From Spongiimicrobium salis (GTDB lineage: Bacteria > Bacteroidota > Bacteroidia > Flavobacteriales > Flavobacteriaceae): a stretch of DNA of 64,000 nt. The notes beneath the pieces are model-generated. The model did not search any database and was not told where the DNA came from. It saw nothing but the letters and a program-made list of their open reading frames with translations. Position numbers and translations under genes: made by a program. Within the stretch, counting starts at the first letter, position 1; the number at the start of each line of letters is the position of its first letter. Location of the stretch: the NCBI RefSeq assembly GCF_043678055.1, contig NZ_JBHEQA010000002.1, positions 930,001-994,000 of the forward strand, written 5' to 3'. Below are positions 16,478-26,021 of the stretch, in pieces.

Positions 16478-17686
16478 ATGAAGGAGGAGCGATTAGTGCC
16501 AGAGTTGAGGTTTAAAGGTTTTAAGAAAAATTGGCGAAATTCATCTTTAAATAAAGAATGCGTGGTAAATCCCAAATCACCAGAACTGCCTATTGAATTT
16601 ATTTATATTGACCTAGAAAGTGTCAGTAAAGGAATTTTAGTTAGCGAAAATAAGGTAAAAAGAGAGGGTGCCCCTAGCAGAGCACAGAGGCTATTGAAGA
16701 CAAATGATATTATCTTTCAGACTGTCAGACCGTATCAAAAGAATAATTATCATTTTAAATTTAATAAGTCAAATTACGTTTCTTCAACGGGATATGCACA
16801 ACTAAGAACGGAGAATGAATCTGCATTCATTTACCAGATGTTACATACAGAACTTTTTGTAAATAAAGTATTGTTGAGAAGTACAGGTTCTAGTTACCCA
16901 GCGATAAATTCTAGTGACTTGGGTAAGATTAAAGTCAATTTACCCAATCTAGAAGAACAACAAAAAATAGCCACCTTCCTCACCTCTGTAGATACACGTA
17001 TAGAACAGCTTACACAAAAGAAGGAATTGCTTGAGCAATATAAAAAAGGCGTGATGCAACAGCTCCTCTCGCAACAGTTACGTTTTAAAGATGATGATGG
17101 TAAGGGGTTTCCTGAGTGGGAGGAGAAATCAATAAAGGTTATTTCAAGTTTAATCAAAGATGGTACTCACTCAACTCATAAGGATTACCCAAAGTCTGGT
17201 TATTTGCTTCTCAGTGCGAAAAACTTAGTTAATGGTAAATTGTCTTATGATGAAAATGATAGGGAGATTTCAGAAAGTGACTACAATCAAATTTATAAAA
17301 ACTATAAACTTAAAAGAGATGATATTTTATTATCTATAGTAGGTACAATTGGCAGAGTAGTAAGATTTGATGGTACACAAAATATTGCATTTCAACGAAG
17401 TGTAGCTTTTTTCCGCTTTGAAACTGAAAACCCATCTTATGTTGAGCAGTATATGAAAGCTGAAGGTTTCCAAAGGGAATTGCTTAAGAGGAAAACAATT
17501 GGTGCTCAACCGGGCATATATCTTGGAGACCTTTCTAAAATAACAGTTAAACTTCCTAGCCTTGTCGAACAACAAAAAATCGCCGATTTCCTGTCGAGTA
17601 TTGATACCAAGATTACACAGGTAGCATCACAAATTGAGAAGTCAAAGGAATTTAAAAAAGGGCTGTTACAGCAAATGTTTGTTTAA
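16478..17686 (+). CDS. hsdS: Type I restriction-modification specificity subunit
   Basis: HsdS, which recognises the bipartite DNA target for the HsdM/HsdR complex. 402 aa with two target-recognition domains, each followed by the conserved helix: EEQQKIATFLTSVDTRIEQL (about 165-185) and VEQQKIADFLSSIDTKI (about 365-382). Each helix ends in KKGVMQQLL or KKGLLQQMF. I start it at ATG 16478, one base after the hsdM stop, rather than at the in-frame ATG 16421 inside hsdM. It is intact, with no sign of phase-variable repeats or recombinase partners. Confidence 0.94.
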   Translation: MKEERLVPELRFKGFKKNWRNSSLNKECVVNPKSPELPIEFIYIDLESVSKGILVSENKVKREGAPSRAQRLLKTNDIIFQTVRPYQKNNYHFKFNKSNYVSSTGYAQLRTENESAFIYQMLHTELFVNKVLLRSTGSSYPAINSSDLGKIKVNLPNLEEQQKIATFLTSVDTRIEQLTQKKELLEQYKKGVMQQLLSQQLRFKDDDGKGFPEWEEKSIKVISSLIKDGTHSTHKDYPKSGYLLLSAKNLVNGKLSYDENDREISESDYNQIYKNYKLKRDDILLSIVGTIGRVVRFDGTQNIAFQRSVAFFRFETENPSYVEQYMKAEGFQRELLKRKTIGAQPGIYLGDLSKITVKLPSLVEQQKIADFLSSIDTKITQVASQIEKSKEFKKGLLQQMFV

Positions 17687-17687
17687 G

Positions 17688-19004
17688 ATGAGTAACAGGG
17701 AACAAATACTTATAAATCCTATAACCGAAGAGGTAAGAAAGAGTACAGTTAAAAGCGTTAAGCACTTACTATTTGCTGTTCCATTTATAAGTGGTTTTGC
17801 CAAGAAAATTATTGATGGCGACACTATTAATCAGGTTAAAGACAAAAGAATAATAACACGCTTTAACGATAGTAACATTAATACATTTAATATCCCTGCA
17901 CTATCTTACTTGTTAGACTGTGGCTTTAAAATACTCATCAATAACAACGTTCACTTAAAATTATATATAACAGACAATGATACTTATGTTACTTCATCAA
18001 ACCTTACGCAAGGTGGCTTTGTGAAAAATGATGAGTTAACGATACGAGTTGCCCAAGAGAATGAAAGCAGATGCAAATCTATCTTTAATGACTTATGGGC
18101 AAATCAAGATGAAGGCTTTGTAAATAAACAAACAATTAAGGATAGTTGGGATAAGTACAACAGCCTAAAAAAACAAGATGATTTCTCAAGGCTCAAGAAG
18201 CCAAAAACAACCACAAAGTCACTTGAAGAATTAAGCCTAAACAAACTGGATACTATTGCCTTGTTTAAAACTATAGCCACCACGAGAGAAGTATATGAAT
18301 GGACTTTAGAACGAGAAATTGAAGCTAATAGAAAAAGAAACATAGTAAAGAAACAGCTAAAGGAAAATGGATTTGACCTTGAGTTGTTTTATGTTCCAAA
18401 AGAACATCATAAAAGAAATGAAACGTTATTTTATGATTTTGTGTACGGTATAGAGTCGAAGCTCGCTGGAACAGGTTTATGGGAGAAAGCATTTAAAACA
18501 AGTTTTGAGCACCCTAACTTTAAAGAAGTAGTAGGATTTGTTTATCCTGAATCTGTAGGATTGCCAGCTTGGAACTTAAAGAATGAAGAAGAATTAATGA
18601 GGTTTTGCAAGGGCTTGTTTAGTTTTAATATATCGCATTTCAGCTCAGCTCTCCCAATTCGGATAGCTTCGTATTTTCATCCTGAAATTTTCTTTCCAAT
18701 ATTTAACCTAGGTCATCTTAGAACAACCTTTGGGGCATTGCAAAATAAAACGAATGCAAAGGATAATTGGGAGCTTCTATTCGTGTATACGAATACATTT
18801 ACTCGTCTTCTTAAAGACATTAGTATAAGCCTTTATGCTAAGTCTTCTATTTTATATCAACTACACTACGCTGTTGAGTTGCATAGACTAATTGACGAAG
18901 GCGTTAGATTTGAAGATGCGGTCAAGTCTTTTGGAGAAAAGTGGAAACAAAACTATGGAAGACAAGCAGTGAAATATCTAAAACAAATAAATGCTATAGA
19001 CTAA
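17688..19004 (+). CDS. PLD-fold nuclease-like protein embedded in type I RM operon
   Basis: 438 aa from the ATG at 17688. The N-terminal part (about 60-125) resembles one phospholipase D/HKD half: HLKLYITDND (His89, Lys91), then SSNLTQGGF and a downstream NDELTIRV, as in PLD-family nucleases such as those associated with helicases in phage defence. Only one HKD copy is visible, so a dimer would be needed for activity. The rest (about 190-438) is a helical domain I do not recognise, with a conserved-looking GFVYPESVGLPAWNLKNEEE segment. It starts two bases after the hsdS stop and overlaps the next start by one base, so it is part of the operon. Confidence 0.75.
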   Translation: MSNREQILINPITEEVRKSTVKSVKHLLFAVPFISGFAKKIIDGDTINQVKDKRIITRFNDSNINTFNIPALSYLLDCGFKILINNNVHLKLYITDNDTYVTSSNLTQGGFVKNDELTIRVAQENESRCKSIFNDLWANQDEGFVNKQTIKDSWDKYNSLKKQDDFSRLKKPKTTTKSLEELSLNKLDTIALFKTIATTREVYEWTLEREIEANRKRNIVKKQLKENGFDLELFYVPKEHHKRNETLFYDFVYGIESKLAGTGLWEKAFKTSFEHPNFKEVVGFVYPESVGLPAWNLKNEEELMRFCKGLFSFNISHFSSALPIRIASYFHPEIFFPIFNLGHLRTTFGALQNKTNAKDNWELLFVYTNTFTRLLKDISISLYAKSSILYQLHYAVELHRLIDEGVRFEDAVKSFGEKWKQNYGRQAVKYLKQINAID

Positions 19005-19519
19005 TGAAACATCAATTCCTTCTTAACGAAATTTGGATACTCACCTTCGGTGGTGCGTTTCAGCGTTCAGGAGTGTATAGTGCTAATGTTTCAGAAGATA
19101 TGCGTAGCGAGATAAGAAACGCTCTTAGAAGCTTTGTAGATGAGGTGCTCGTACCTAAATATGTAAATACTGTGCCAAGCGATATAGAGCACGTAGATAA
19201 CATAAAATCGCTTTGTGAAACCTCTACTGCATACAAGAAGTATCTAAGTAATGGTGCTATTAACTTTGGCGTTAGTCAGAAGCTTTTAAATCTGCATCTA
19301 AAATACCGCTGGTGTATAGGCGATATTAAAGAACCGCCTCACTTTCCTGTAGACAGAATCATTCAAAAGAAACTGCGCTACCCTATTGTACCGTGGACAC
19401 AGATGAAAGATGAAACCGATTATATGAAGATTATTGCTTTCGCGAAAGCGGAACTAAAAAACCATAATTGTAAATCCCTTGCCACACTTGAACTAAAACT
19501 ATTTGACCGCAGAAATTAA
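19004..19519 (+). CDS. Unknown 171-aa protein between hsdS and hsdR
   Basis: I start this at ATG 19004, overlapping the previous stop (TAATG), which gives 171 aa; an upstream in-frame ATG lies inside the PLD-like gene. It is soluble, mixed alpha/beta, with a conserved-looking start (LNEIWILTFGGAFQRSGVY) and the segment LNLHLKYRWCIGDIKEPPHFPVDRII. No nuclease, ATPase or HTH motif is visible. Its stop touches the hsdR start, so it is translated in the same operon. A subunit or regulator of the restriction complex, or a partner of the PLD-like protein, are the two most reasonable guesses. Confidence 0.7.
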   Translation: MKHQFLLNEIWILTFGGAFQRSGVYSANVSEDMRSEIRNALRSFVDEVLVPKYVNTVPSDIEHVDNIKSLCETSTAYKKYLSNGAINFGVSQKLLNLHLKYRWCIGDIKEPPHFPVDRIIQKKLRYPIVPWTQMKDETDYMKIIAFAKAELKNHNCKSLATLELKLFDRRN

Positions 19520-22423
19520 ATGACCACGCAAACTGAACAAATACTTGAGAATAACCTTGTAGCACAACTAGAATCGTTGGGCTATGATAGAGCCATTATT
19601 AAAGACGAATCAGACCTGTATAGTAACCTCAAAGGGCAACTTGAAAAACACAACAAAGTTGCTTTAAGTGATAAAGAGTTTGAGCAGGTATTAAATCACC
19701 TCAACCGAGGTAACGTCTTTGAGCGAGCTAAAATACTCAGGGATAAGTTTCAGTACACTAAAGATGATGGTAGCGCGGGATACCTTGAATTTCTCGACCA
19801 AGTGCACTGGTGTAAGAATCAGTTTCAGGTCACACAGCAAGTAAGCATAGAAGGAAGCTATAAGAACAGGTATGATGTTACTATTTTAATAAACGGTTTA
19901 CCGTTGGTACAAATAGAACTCAAGCGTCGTGGGCTTGAGTTAAAAGAAGCCTTCAATCAAATAAATCGTTATCAGCGTCATTCATTTTGGGCTGCTTCAG
20001 GCTTATTTCAATATGTACAGCTATTTGTGATAAGCAACGGTGTGAATACTAAGTATTATGCGAACAACCGCAAGCAGGAGTTTAAACAAACCTTCTTCTG
20101 GGCAGACAAGTTCAATAAGAAAATCACACAGCTTTCTGAGTTTACAGATACCTTTCTAGAGAAGTGTCACCTCAGCAAGATGATTACAAAGTATATAGTA
20201 CTTGCGGAGACACATAAGGTATTGATGGTGTTACGCCCTTATCAGTACTATGCTACGGAAGCAATTATCAATCAAGTAAAAAATAGCGTGCATAATGGGT
20301 ACATATGGCACACTACAGGCTCAGGAAAAACGCTTACTTCATTTAAAGCTAGCCAAGTACTCAAAGACCTCCCAAAGGTTGATAAAGTTGTTTTTGTAGT
20401 AGACAGAAAAGACCTAGATTATCAGACAACAAAGGAGTTCAATAGCTTCTCAAAAGGCAGTATAGACGGTACAGATAATACTAGCATACTCGTACAGCAG
20501 TTTACGAATACCTACAAAGACGACAAAGGTGAAATCAAGAATACAAAGCTCATCGTCACGACTATTCAAAAGCTTAATAACGCTATAAGTAAGAGTCGTT
20601 ACAAGACAAAAATGGAAAGTGTAAAAGACAGCAATATCGTTTTTATTTTTGATGAGTGTCACCGCAGTCAGTTTGGTCGCACGCACAAAGAGATAACTGA
20701 GTTCTTTTCAAATAGTCAGATGTTTGGTTTTACTGGAACGCCTATACTTGTTGAAAATGCAGCAAGCAATTCTGAGTTCGGGAAACGTACAACCAAAGAC
20801 CTTTTCGGAGAATGCCTACACAAGTACGTGATTACTGATGCTATACGTGATGAAAACGTATTAAAGTTCTCTATTGAATATATCAACACCATAAAGCAAA
20901 AAGACGGAGTAGAAGATATTGACGTAGAGGCCATAGATGAAAAGGAAGTAATGGACTCGCCTAAGCGTATAGAAGCTGTGGTAGACTATATCATCAAGCA
21001 CCATCCTCGTAAAACACATCAAAAGAAATTTAGTGCTATGTTTTGTGTAAGTAGCGTAGATGCTTTGACTACCTATTACGACATCTTTAAAAAGAAGCGT
21101 GAAGCTGGCGAACACAATCTGCGCCTAGCAACTATATTTTCATATGTAGCAAACGAAAATGATTCAGATGCTAATGGTTATATCGAGGCTGACCTTCCTG
21201 TAGCTGCCGAACCTCAAGCTAGCTATGGTAACTCTCACACTAGAGATAAGCTAGAAAGCTACATAGGTGATTATAATACCCAGTACAAAACAAAGTTTAC
21301 AACTAAAGATTCGCAGTCGTTTTATAATTATTACAAAGACATTGCAAAGCGTATCAAAGACCGAGAGCGTGAAGACTTTAAAGATGTAAACCGTGTAGAT
21401 GTGTTACTGGTTGTAAATATGTTTTTAACGGGCTTTGATGCCAAGAAGGTTAATACTCTTTACGTAGACAAGAACCTGCGTTATCACGGCTTAATACAAG
21501 CCTTCTCGCGTACAAACAGAATATTAGGTGAAGAGAAGTCACAAGGGAATATTGTCGCCTTTAGAAACCTAAAAGCAAGAACAGACGAAGCTATTACTTT
21601 GTTTTCTAACAAAGATGCAAATGAAGACATCATCCTTGAGCCATATGAAGACTATGTTCAGAAGTTTAATCTCGCTTTCGCGAAATTATTAGGCATTGCG
21701 CCAACAGTTCAAAGCGTAGATAACCTACAAAGTGAAGATGACGAGTTAGACTTTGTAAAAGCCTTCCGTGAGCTTATCCGTATAAAAAACGTATTACAAT
21801 CATTTACCGATTTTACCTTTGATGATATCGCCTTAGATGAGCAAACCTTTGAGGACTACAAAAGTAAATACTTAGACATCCACGATAAGGTACGCAACGA
21901 CAATGCTGTTTATAAAGAAAGCATCTTAAATGATGTAGATTTTGAATTAGAGTTGATTCGCCGTGATGAGGTTAATGTGGCTTATATCTTAGAGCTTCTC
22001 GCTGGAATGAAGGACACTACTACAGAAGAGAAAACTAAGAAAGAAAAAGCGATTAATGACCTCTTAGAGGGTGAAGCACACCTACGTAGCAAACGTGAAT
22101 TAATTGAGCGCTTCATACAAGAACAAATGCCACTCATAGCAGATGCAAAAGACATACCAGCCGTATTTGCTACTTACTGGACAGCAGAGCGGAAAAAAGC
22201 ATTAGTAGCGATGTGCGCCTCTGAAAGTTTAGTGCCTGAAAAACTTGAAGAAGTTATAAGCGATTACCTTTTTACAGAGAAAGAACCACTGCGCGATGAT
22301 GTACTAGGTGCATTAGAAAAGAAACCTTCTATACTACAACGTAAGACCGTTTATGAACGCATCCTAGGTAAGATTACCAAATTTGTAGAAACCTACATCA
22401 CAGGGCTTCCTGAGGCGGCTTAA
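19520..22423 (+). CDS. hsdR: Type I restriction endonuclease/translocase subunit
   Basis: HsdR, the motor and nuclease that translocates DNA and cuts at a distance from unmethylated sites. 967 aa. The N-terminal PD-(D/E)xK nuclease shows NRYDV (Asp119) and QIELKRRG (Glu133, Lys135). The SF2 helicase has TGSGKT (about 266-271), DECHRSQFG (Asp378-His381), TGTPI and FLTGFDAKKVNTLYVD...AFSRTNR (motifs V-VI). The C-terminal helical HsdM-docking region is present. It starts directly after the upstream stop, without a gap, and appears fully intact. Confidence 0.95.
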   Translation: MTTQTEQILENNLVAQLESLGYDRAIIKDESDLYSNLKGQLEKHNKVALSDKEFEQVLNHLNRGNVFERAKILRDKFQYTKDDGSAGYLEFLDQVHWCKNQFQVTQQVSIEGSYKNRYDVTILINGLPLVQIELKRRGLELKEAFNQINRYQRHSFWAASGLFQYVQLFVISNGVNTKYYANNRKQEFKQTFFWADKFNKKITQLSEFTDTFLEKCHLSKMITKYIVLAETHKVLMVLRPYQYYATEAIINQVKNSVHNGYIWHTTGSGKTLTSFKASQVLKDLPKVDKVVFVVDRKDLDYQTTKEFNSFSKGSIDGTDNTSILVQQFTNTYKDDKGEIKNTKLIVTTIQKLNNAISKSRYKTKMESVKDSNIVFIFDECHRSQFGRTHKEITEFFSNSQMFGFTGTPILVENAASNSEFGKRTTKDLFGECLHKYVITDAIRDENVLKFSIEYINTIKQKDGVEDIDVEAIDEKEVMDSPKRIEAVVDYIIKHHPRKTHQKKFSAMFCVSSVDALTTYYDIFKKKREAGEHNLRLATIFSYVANENDSDANGYIEADLPVAAEPQASYGNSHTRDKLESYIGDYNTQYKTKFTTKDSQSFYNYYKDIAKRIKDREREDFKDVNRVDVLLVVNMFLTGFDAKKVNTLYVDKNLRYHGLIQAFSRTNRILGEEKSQGNIVAFRNLKARTDEAITLFSNKDANEDIILEPYEDYVQKFNLAFAKLLGIAPTVQSVDNLQSEDDELDFVKAFRELIRIKNVLQSFTDFTFDDIALDEQTFEDYKSKYLDIHDKVRNDNAVYKESILNDVDFELELIRRDEVNVAYILELLAGMKDTTTEEKTKKEKAINDLLEGEAHLRSKRELIERFIQEQMPLIADAKDIPAVFATYWTAERKKALVAMCASESLVPEKLEEVISDYLFTEKEPLRDDVLGALEKKPSILQRKTVYERILGKITKFVETYITGLPEAA

Positions 22424-22434
22424 AAGAATTTATT

Positions 22435-24744
22435 ATGACATTAGCAGCTATATATATTCACGAACACTTTTTATTTGACAAACCAGAGGTTATAAACTTT
22501 GGTGGTGAAAAAAAATATCACTTTGAATTTGATGAAAATAAAAATGCCATAACAATAACTACGGTATTAAATGACTATTATATTCCTGATTTTTTTGGTG
22601 AAAAAATAGCAAATATATCTGCGGTTGTTGGAGCAAATGGAACAGGTAAAACTACTCTAATGTCGATAATAAATAAATACAAAGATGATGCTAAAGCTTT
22701 GTTTATTTATGATGATGGAACTGAAATACCTATAGTGGAAAACAGAACAGGTAGAAGGGATGATAACGGACGTCCGACATCTGAAAATCAATTATTTGTT
22801 TATTACGAAAAGAATGAACTTACATCAATAGCGCGAGATGATATTTCAAAGTTATACTATACTTCAATACCTGACATTGAACTTGATAATTTTTCTTCGG
22901 CGCTAAATATAAACCCTCAAAGAAACCAAACACTAGATGATTATCATTTTGAAAAGATTGAAAAAAATGTAATGTTTCTTAGTAGTGAATTGAGTATAGA
23001 TTTAAAAAAGAAAAATAATGAAATACCTTTATACGATAAGCTTTTTATATCTGCTAAGCCGTTATCAAAAAGAGACTTAAGGAATACCTATGGCGGCTTT
23101 GAAGTTGAAGGGGATATCGAATCTACACAAAAGTTAAACCTTGATGACTTATGGAAAACCTATACTGTAAGAGATGAAAATAAAACTCATCTAACAAACG
23201 ATGGATTGGATTTTTTTAGCAACCTTGAGGTTAACATTCTGTCTTATGTGCTAATCGACGCTACTTCAATGCAAACAGAGTACAACGGAAGACCAGATAC
23301 GACTTTTGAAGAGTTTATAAAAAAGAAAGATTTTGAGGACAAGCTAATTGATTTTTTAAATCACAAAATTGCCTTTATTGACAGATATATTTACCTGCGT
23401 ATTAAAAATGAAATCGATGCCTTGAATTTTACGGTGTGCCTTACCTTAATAGATGACATTGATATCAATGCGGAGTTAGATGAAAAAGAAGACCGAGTAG
23501 TAAGAAGACTAGATAAAATACTTAAGACTAGTACATCTTTAGCTAAGCCAAAAGATAATGTAGGAGTACTTTTCAAACAACTCGAATCACTTGTTAATGA
23601 TGAGCTTAACAGCAATGAGTTCAAGCATTTCAGGGATGGTATACAAGAAGTACTTAAAAGATTAAACACTCCTACTTCAGTCACAATAGAGTCTATTAAT
23701 AGAGAGATATTAAGCTCAATTAAAGAAATTAAAAAAGGAATTGAACTAACATTTAAGGCGCTAAGAGAGAATAGAAAAGAAATAAAAACCCAAATCACAG
23801 GTAAAGCTAAACAAGCTATCAAGCTGTTTACTAAAATCAATAGCTTTTATAAAGCTATGACAATAGTAATAACAAGAGATGGTTTTAACTTAGATAAGGG
23901 AGTTTTAAGTTTAGACCTACAAACGCTTAAGTTTACTGAGTTTAAAGAACTGATGCAAGCTTATAGATTAATGATATCAGCCTTTAATGAGAACTCAGTA
24001 ATCAATGCTCAGGTACTTCAATTCACCCCTTCAAAGAGGCTCTCTTTTGGCGAGAAATCTTTATTAAACCTATTCAGTAGTTTTTACGGTTTTACACTTA
24101 ATAAGTATAATCATCTTCGTCGTAAAAAAAATCACATTTTATTGTTGGATGAAGCTGACTTAGGCTTTCATCCGTTATGGAAACGCCGATACGTTAGTTA
24201 CCTTATTAATGTTTTACCTGATATTTTCGCCAATCTATTCGTTATGCTCGAAACACACTCAACTATGGAGGAAGCCGAAGCAGAAAATATATCACCAACA
24301 ATTCAAATAATCTTTGCTACCCACGACCCTCTAGCTCTCTCTGACATCCCTAATGATAATGTAACCTATCTGAGGAAGGGTGACAATAATAAATCAAAAA
24401 TACTTTCGGATATAGCAGATGATGAGCGACCGAGCAATTCTTTCGGAGCTAATATTTCTGACTTGTTATCTCATTCTTTTTTTGTGGATAATGGACTAGT
24501 AGGTGACTTTGCAAGTAAAAAAATTAATGAAACTATAGCCTGGATTAATTATAAGAATGGTCACGAATACGATGAATCTGTAAAGTTTGAAGATGAGCCT
24601 GACTATCATAAGAAACTAATCGAGTTAGTAGATGAACCTATTGTCAAGCATAAATTGCGTCAAATGTATATTGAAGCTACCAATGACAAAGAAGCTATCG
24701 AAAACGAGATAAATCGTTTAAGGAAAAAAATTAAGCAAAAATGA
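22435..24744 (+). CDS. Septu-like AAA/ABC-type ATPase
   Basis: 769-aa SMC/RecF-like ATPase with Walker A GANGTGKTT (66-74), an ABC signature-like LSFGEKS (536-542), Walker B ILLLDEADLGFHP (Asp572, Glu573) and the H-loop ATHDP (His630). Between the Walker A and signature lies about 460 aa of helical, probably coiled-coil sequence. It starts 11 bp after hsdR and overlaps an HNH nuclease gene by four bases. That pairing is the layout of Septu (PtuA/PtuB) and of the 'restriction-system-associated AAA ATPase' families; it is larger than typical PtuA. No reverse transcriptase is present, so it is not a retron. Confidence 0.82.
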   Translation: MTLAAIYIHEHFLFDKPEVINFGGEKKYHFEFDENKNAITITTVLNDYYIPDFFGEKIANISAVVGANGTGKTTLMSIINKYKDDAKALFIYDDGTEIPIVENRTGRRDDNGRPTSENQLFVYYEKNELTSIARDDISKLYYTSIPDIELDNFSSALNINPQRNQTLDDYHFEKIEKNVMFLSSELSIDLKKKNNEIPLYDKLFISAKPLSKRDLRNTYGGFEVEGDIESTQKLNLDDLWKTYTVRDENKTHLTNDGLDFFSNLEVNILSYVLIDATSMQTEYNGRPDTTFEEFIKKKDFEDKLIDFLNHKIAFIDRYIYLRIKNEIDALNFTVCLTLIDDIDINAELDEKEDRVVRRLDKILKTSTSLAKPKDNVGVLFKQLESLVNDELNSNEFKHFRDGIQEVLKRLNTPTSVTIESINREILSSIKEIKKGIELTFKALRENRKEIKTQITGKAKQAIKLFTKINSFYKAMTIVITRDGFNLDKGVLSLDLQTLKFTEFKELMQAYRLMISAFNENSVINAQVLQFTPSKRLSFGEKSLLNLFSSFYGFTLNKYNHLRRKKNHILLLDEADLGFHPLWKRRYVSYLINVLPDIFANLFVMLETHSTMEEAEAENISPTIQIIFATHDPLALSDIPNDNVTYLRKGDNNKSKILSDIADDERPSNSFGANISDLLSHSFFVDNGLVGDFASKKINETIAWINYKNGHEYDESVKFEDEPDYHKKLIELVDEPIVKHKLRQMYIEATNDKEAIENEINRLRKKIKQK

Positions 24745-25703
24745 TTAATATTAATACTAGTCATACCAAACGAGCTTTAAAAATTCATCAACAAGGATTA
24801 AAAGGTAAAATTGTTGTAAGAGCTAAAAGACGTTATAAGGATAGAAAGAATTCAATCGGACGAATTCCTTTTAAGCTTTTGATTGTTTTTTTAATAGAAA
24901 ATGAAGAAAAAATAATAGGTAGTGAGTTGACTATTGTTAAAGATATACAACAACAATTGTTTGAGCAATTTGGGGACACCTCTGAGCTCCGTATGGATTT
25001 AAATAACATTATTAATTACAAGTGGTTTCGCAAGTATAAGAAGAAAATGCACGATGGTTTTAAATTAGCTAAGGCGCTATCGGTTGATGTCTGTCCATAT
25101 TGTAATAGAAATTATACTACATCGCATAAAGTAGAGGGGAAAACAAAAAATGTATTCCCTGAATTTGACCATTATTACCCTCAATCCGATTATCCTTTAT
25201 TAGCACTTTCATTCTATAATTTAATTCCAAGTTGCAATATTTGCAACACTCATTATAAAGGGGATGACGACCCAAGTGATGCTGAACATAATATTCTTTA
25301 CCCTTACTCCAAACTTAATGCTGTTAAGCACTTTAATTTTGCTTTCACACCATTAGATTACACTAGTCTTATTGGTAAAACCACTAATTTTAATACTTCA
25401 GTTAACACTGCTAAGTACACTTCGCCTCAGCATATAAAAGACTTAGTTGAAGGTTCGCTAAATTATTTTGATATAGTTGGTACATATAACGCAAACCACA
25501 AGGGGCTTATTAAAGGGCTAATTAATAAGAGAATTAACCACTCGGACGCATACATTGAAAGTCTATTCAGGAACTATAGCATAACAAAGGAAGATGCCTA
25601 TCACATATTATTTGAGTCTTACTACGAAGATGAGAAGCTTATCAAGCTACCTTTTAGCAAATTAAAGAAGGACATTTTTGATGAGATTGAATCACTTAGT
25701 TAA
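24741..25703 (+). CDS. HNH endonuclease (PtuB-like)
   Basis: 320 aa. The core motif is CPYCNRNY (Cys118, Cys121), then FDHYYP (Asp143, His144) and NLIPSCNICN (Cys165, Cys168), a zinc-stabilised HNH fold like that of PtuB and related defence nucleases. The N-terminal about 110 residues are basic and helical. It is translationally coupled to the ATPase by an ATGA overlap. In Septu-type systems the ATPase controls the HNH nuclease, which degrades phage or tRNA/host nucleic acid; that mechanism is inferred from family, not from this sequence. Confidence 0.82.
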   Translation: MININTSHTKRALKIHQQGLKGKIVVRAKRRYKDRKNSIGRIPFKLLIVFLIENEEKIIGSELTIVKDIQQQLFEQFGDTSELRMDLNNIINYKWFRKYKKKMHDGFKLAKALSVDVCPYCNRNYTTSHKVEGKTKNVFPEFDHYYPQSDYPLLALSFYNLIPSCNICNTHYKGDDDPSDAEHNILYPYSKLNAVKHFNFAFTPLDYTSLIGKTTNFNTSVNTAKYTSPQHIKDLVEGSLNYFDIVGTYNANHKGLIKGLINKRINHSDAYIESLFRNYSITKEDAYHILFESYYEDEKLIKLPFSKLKKDIFDEIESLS

Positions 25704-25925
25704 GAGCTGAGTAATATTTACTTCTAAGGCCTCTGCGACTTCTTGAAGTGTAAACACGCTCGTGTTAATCTCACCACGTTCAATACGACCAACCTGATTT
25801 TTTGGAATTTGAGCAATAGAAGCTAATTCGTGCTGAGAGTAGCCTTTATTTTCTCTAGCTTCACGTACTTTTTTACCTAAATCTTTTAGGTATTTATCAC
25901 GTCTATTTTTCTTCTCTTTATCCAC
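25692..25925 (-). CDS. XRE-family regulator (GTG start)
   Basis: 77 aa Cro/C1-type helix-turn-helix: VREARENKGYSQHELASIA followed by PKNQVGRIERGE, then a second helix region. It starts with GTG at 25925; no in-frame ATG lies upstream within the short gap. The gene converges on and overlaps the HNH gene by 12 bp at the stop. An 8-bp-spaced CACA/TGTG dyad at 25923-25938 overlaps its start and could be its operator. It resembles control proteins of restriction systems, and control of the defence operon or of the next gene is likely but unproven. Confidence 0.8.
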   Translation of the reverse strand: MDKEKKNRRDKYLKDLGKKVREARENKGYSQHELASIAQIPKNQVGRIERGEINTSVFTLQEVAEALEVNITQLLTK

Positions 25926-26021
25926 ACCGAAAGATGTGAATAGCTCAAAATAAAATCGGACACATATTTGGGGTATTCGTTGAATTGTATTATTATTGGT
26001 TCACAAAACGTAAATAACTTT

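Noticed and set aside
22435..25703. Retron with Septu effectors
   Set aside because: The ATPase-HNH pair resembles retron effectors, but no reverse transcriptase gene and no msr/msd-like RNA lies nearby.
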